Shown here: in pieces, positions 5,478 to 7,276 of the stretch | Layout: each line of letters opens with the position of its first letter | Numbering within the stretch: the stretch's first letter is position 1 | Assembly: GCA_902478825.1 (NCBI GenBank) | Contig: CABSMK010000087.1 | Location: 1 to 7,276 of the forward strand | Direction of reading: 5' to 3' | DNA: 7,276 bases | DNA from: an uncultured Collinsella sp. | Lineage (GTDB): Bacteria > Actinomycetota > Coriobacteriia > Coriobacteriales > Coriobacteriaceae | Program-made: the position numbers and the translations under genes | Notes under the pieces: generated by a model | Told to the model about the DNA's origin: nothing | Databases searched by the model: none | Seen by the model: only the letters and a program-made list of their open reading frames with translations

Positions 5478-6714
5478 TAATATAGGTACGGTGCGGAAAC
5501 TCCAGACCAGGGAACAGCCTGCTCGTCAGCTCGCAGAAATAACCGTCCGTCATGCTCGCGATATAATCCACTACGGCTTGATCCTTGTCGTCCCGCCAGG
5601 CATAGGTGCGGTCGTAGTAGGAAAGCTGCTGCTCAATGCGCGAAATATGGTGCTTAAAGATGTAAGAGGACTCGTCACCACTGTTTAGATCCCGCAGGCA
5701 ACGGTCGTAGAGCTTTACGAACGCCTCGCGCAGCTCCGCCTCGGAATCGCCTTCGATACCGCCCTTGCTATAGATCTTCTCGTAGTTCTCGCGCTTGGCT
5801 CGGCGAATTTCCTCAAACAGGTCCTCGCTCATCTCGATGCGCGGCTTACCATAGCTGTGCTCAACGATATCGATGGAGGCATGCGTGAGGATCCAACTGT
5901 TGTAGGCACCGCCCCGGCCATCATCAAAAGCGTCGGGCGAAAGCAGGCCCGCCGCGATCGCATCCTGACGGTCACGACCGACGTAGGCAAGGATATCCGA
6001 GATGCGGACCACACAGCCTTCGAGCGTCATGGGACGCAGGTGCTCAATTGCGCTATAGCCCTTGGCAATACAGTCCTCAACCGTCTGATCGAACTGGTCA
6101 AAGGAACCCATGTCCGAAAGCTCAAACACGCGTTGCTCGTACTCGCCGTTATGGCACAGCACGCCATCAAGCGTCTGGAGCGACACGTTGCGGCCATACA
6201 GCGCATCGAGCACGCGGACAGACTGCACGTTATGGAAAAAGAAGCGCCCGGTGTGCTCGTGATAGATATCGTTGAGAAAGCGCTCACCGGCATGGCCGAA
6301 AGGCGTGTGTCCCAAGTCGTGGCCTAAGCCAATCGCCTCGATCAGATCGCAGTTGAGCCCCAGGGCGTGACCGATATCGCGCGCGATGCGCGAGACAAGC
6401 TGCACGTGCAGACCGCGGCGTGACAGGTCGTCGTTGCTGCGAAAACTGAAGACCTGCGTTTTGCCTGCATAGCGGGTGTATGCGGGCAGATGCAAAATCT
6501 TTTCGGTATCGCGCATAAAGGCCGGACGCATAAGCGTGCCTTTGTCGACAGCGCGATCAATACGACGAATGACCTGATCGTCGTTGCAACGATACGGGTT
6601 GACGGCACCCGAAGCACGATCGGCGGAAATGCGCTCGACCAGCTCGGGCGACAACGCCGAAGGAATACGGTCCATGCGCGCCTTAATGACGGCCGTTTCT
6701 TGATTAGTTGCCAT
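5467..6714 (-). CDS. dgt: dGTPase-like deoxynucleotide triphosphohydrolase, HD domain
   Basis: A 415-residue HD-superfamily enzyme of the dGTPase/dNTPase group, which cleaves dNTPs to deoxynucleosides and triphosphate and so trims the dNTP pool. The metal site is readable: His103 (RRGLHVQLVSRIARDIG), His132-Asp133 (IGLGHDLGHTPFGHAGE) and Asp240 (VVRISDILAYVGRD), in the H...HD...D order. LPAYTRYAGKTQVF (76-89) and LDGVLCHNGEYE (182-193) also fit the family. The ATG at 6714 is chosen because AAGGAG precedes it by 6 nt and MATNQ begins a sensible N terminus; the frame is open further up to 6741 without support. Which dNTP is preferred cannot be told. It follows the prepilin peptidase by 31 nt, probably co-transcribed, and precedes rarA by 45 nt. 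Its last codons form half of the LexA-like palindrome. Confidence 0.92.
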   Translation of the reverse strand: MATNQETAVIKARMDRIPSALSPELVERISADRASGAVNPYRCNDDQVIRRIDRAVDKGTLMRPAFMRDTEKILHLPAYTRYAGKTQVFSFRSNDDLSRRGLHVQLVSRIARDIGHALGLNCDLIEAIGLGHDLGHTPFGHAGERFLNDIYHEHTGRFFFHNVQSVRVLDALYGRNVSLQTLDGVLCHNGEYEQRVFELSDMGSFDQFDQTVEDCIAKGYSAIEHLRPMTLEGCVVRISDILAYVGRDRQDAIAAGLLSPDAFDDGRGGAYNSWILTHASIDIVEHSYGKPRIEMSEDLFEEIRRAKRENYEKIYSKGGIEGDSEAELREAFVKLYDRCLRDLNSGDESSYIFKHHISRIEQQLSYYDRTYAWRDDKDQAVVDYIASMTDGYFCELTSRLFPGLEFPHRTYINER

Positions 6715-6745
6715 GGCATGCTCCTTAAAAAGGATGCGCAATCAG

Positions 6746-7168
6746 TTACAATGTGCAGCCCACGACCTCGATTATGGCAAAAATCGGCACTAAAAACGGG
6801 AGCAATGGCAGGGAGCGCGATTTTGCGATGAGGCAAGCGACGGCAAGGGTCAGGAGCGCAACCGCAAACGCGACAACGCCGCCCAGGGGATCGAAGGTAC
6901 AAAGGGCAAAGAGTGCCTTGACGTCCCCCATGCCAATGCCAGGAGCGTGGCGAACTCTACGCCAGAGCGACTCGGTAAGCACAAGGCCAAGGTAGACGAT
7001 GACCGCAAGACCGGCGTGGTCAAGCGCTGTGTTCAAACCGAGGTCGAGCCAAACGCCCGCCAACGCCGTCACGGCACATGCGCCGGCAAGCCCATTGGGA
7101 AACCGTCGCTCTCGGGCATCAATTGCCACGCCGGCAAAGATGCAAATCCAAAACGGGATATAGACCAT
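6746..7168 (-). CDS. Minimal A24-family prepilin peptidase (CpaA/TadV-like)
   Basis: A 140-residue, very hydrophobic protein with about five to six membrane segments. The two catalytic aspartates of type IV prepilin peptidases are visible: Asp17 in AIDARERRFPN and Asp82 in the GMGDVK (79-84) motif. LPLLPFLVPIF (120-130) resembles the family's conserved Pro-rich closing helix. It has only the peptidase half and lacks the N-terminal methylase domain of PilD/ComC enzymes, as in CpaA/TadV-type proteins. It would cut leader peptides from pilin-like proteins at the inner face of the membrane. The ATG at 7168 is chosen for GAGGAGG a few bases upstream; the frame stays open to the window edge but the extra residues do not look like a domain. 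No pilin or assembly gene is seen nearby. Confidence 0.85.
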   Translation of the reverse strand: MVYIPFWICIFAGVAIDARERRFPNGLAGACAVTALAGVWLDLGLNTALDHAGLAVIVYLGLVLTESLWRRVRHAPGIGMGDVKALFALCTFDPLGGVVAFAVALLTLAVACLIAKSRSLPLLPFLVPIFAIIEVVGCTL

Positions 7169-7199
7169 CGGACTCCTCCTCGAGCTGCATCGCAAAAGC

Positions 7200-7218
7200 A
7201 AAAACCACCACAAAGGTG
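7200..7218 (-). terminator. Weak candidate terminator upstream of the peptidase gene
   Basis: On the minus strand CACC-TTTGT-GGTG (7218-7206) forms a 4-bp stem, followed after one G by TTTTT and then GCTTTT. The stem is too short for confidence. It could end an upstream transcript whose coding part might stop at a TAG at 7261-7263. The rest of 7169-7276 holds the peptidase's GAGGAGG site and no gene I can support. Confidence 0.2.
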
Positions 7219-7276
7219 CCTGTGAACTGCGCCCCGAAACTTGGACTGAACAAATAGCGACTACGCCGCAAGGGCC

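Noticed and set aside
7195..7223. Possible dispersed REP-like repeat around CCACCACAAAGGTGCC
   Set aside because: The motif gives an impression of a repeat but occurs once in the window; a genome-wide count would be needed, and many copies would support it.
7119..7274. Minus-strand frame open from the window edge into the peptidase gene
   Set aside because: About 51 codons without a recognisable motif, and it would overlap the peptidase by 50 nt. Another frame stops at 7261-7263 (ending ALAA), which could be the end of an upstream gene, but four codons cannot support a call.

Overview
The window looks like chromosomal core DNA from a moderately GC-rich Gram-positive bacterium of the Actinomycetota. 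It is most likely a Coriobacteriia member (Collinsella-like). This is inferred from protein style, strong AGGAG-type ribosome sites and remembered gene neighbourhoods; no search was run. Every gene I can support is on the minus strand, so transcription runs from high to low coordinates. I see no rRNA, tRNA, CRISPR array, insertion sequence or phage gene. The first 27 bases are not genomic: they are a leftover Tn5/Nextera library adapter.

Layout in transcription order: (1) 7169-7276 is upstream DNA with no supported gene. (2) A minimal A24 prepilin peptidase (6746-7168) is followed after 31 nt by an HD-domain dGTPase-like dNTP triphosphohydrolase (dgt, 5467-6714). (3) A short gap contains a TATACT -10 element and a perfect CGAAC-N4-GTTCG palindrome resembling a Gram-positive LexA box, upstream of rarA (about 4057-5421). 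(4) A 95-nt leader with three copies of CTTTGGG precedes a tightly packed four-gene operon: DUF948 membrane/coiled-coil protein (3374-3961), RsbW-like anti-sigma protein (3004-3381), SigB/SigF/SigG-type sigma factor (2211-3002) and an AI-2E/PerM-family membrane protein (805-2214). Its junctions are an 8-nt overlap, a 1-nt gap and a 4-nt overlap. (5) A strong rho-independent terminator (725-754) ends this unit. (6) alaS starts from its own promoter, whose -35 lies against that terminator, and is cut off by the end of the assembled sequence.

Two parts have regulatory interest. The sigma operon looks like a stripped-down partner-switching module: it has no RsbV-type anti-anti-sigma gene, its RsbW-like protein has lost most recognisable ATP-binding residues, and a membrane-anchored DUF948 protein and a transporter flank it. 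The dgt-rarA pair joins nucleotide-pool control to replication-fork repair, with a possible SOS operator over the rarA promoter. Neither idea is proven by sequence alone.
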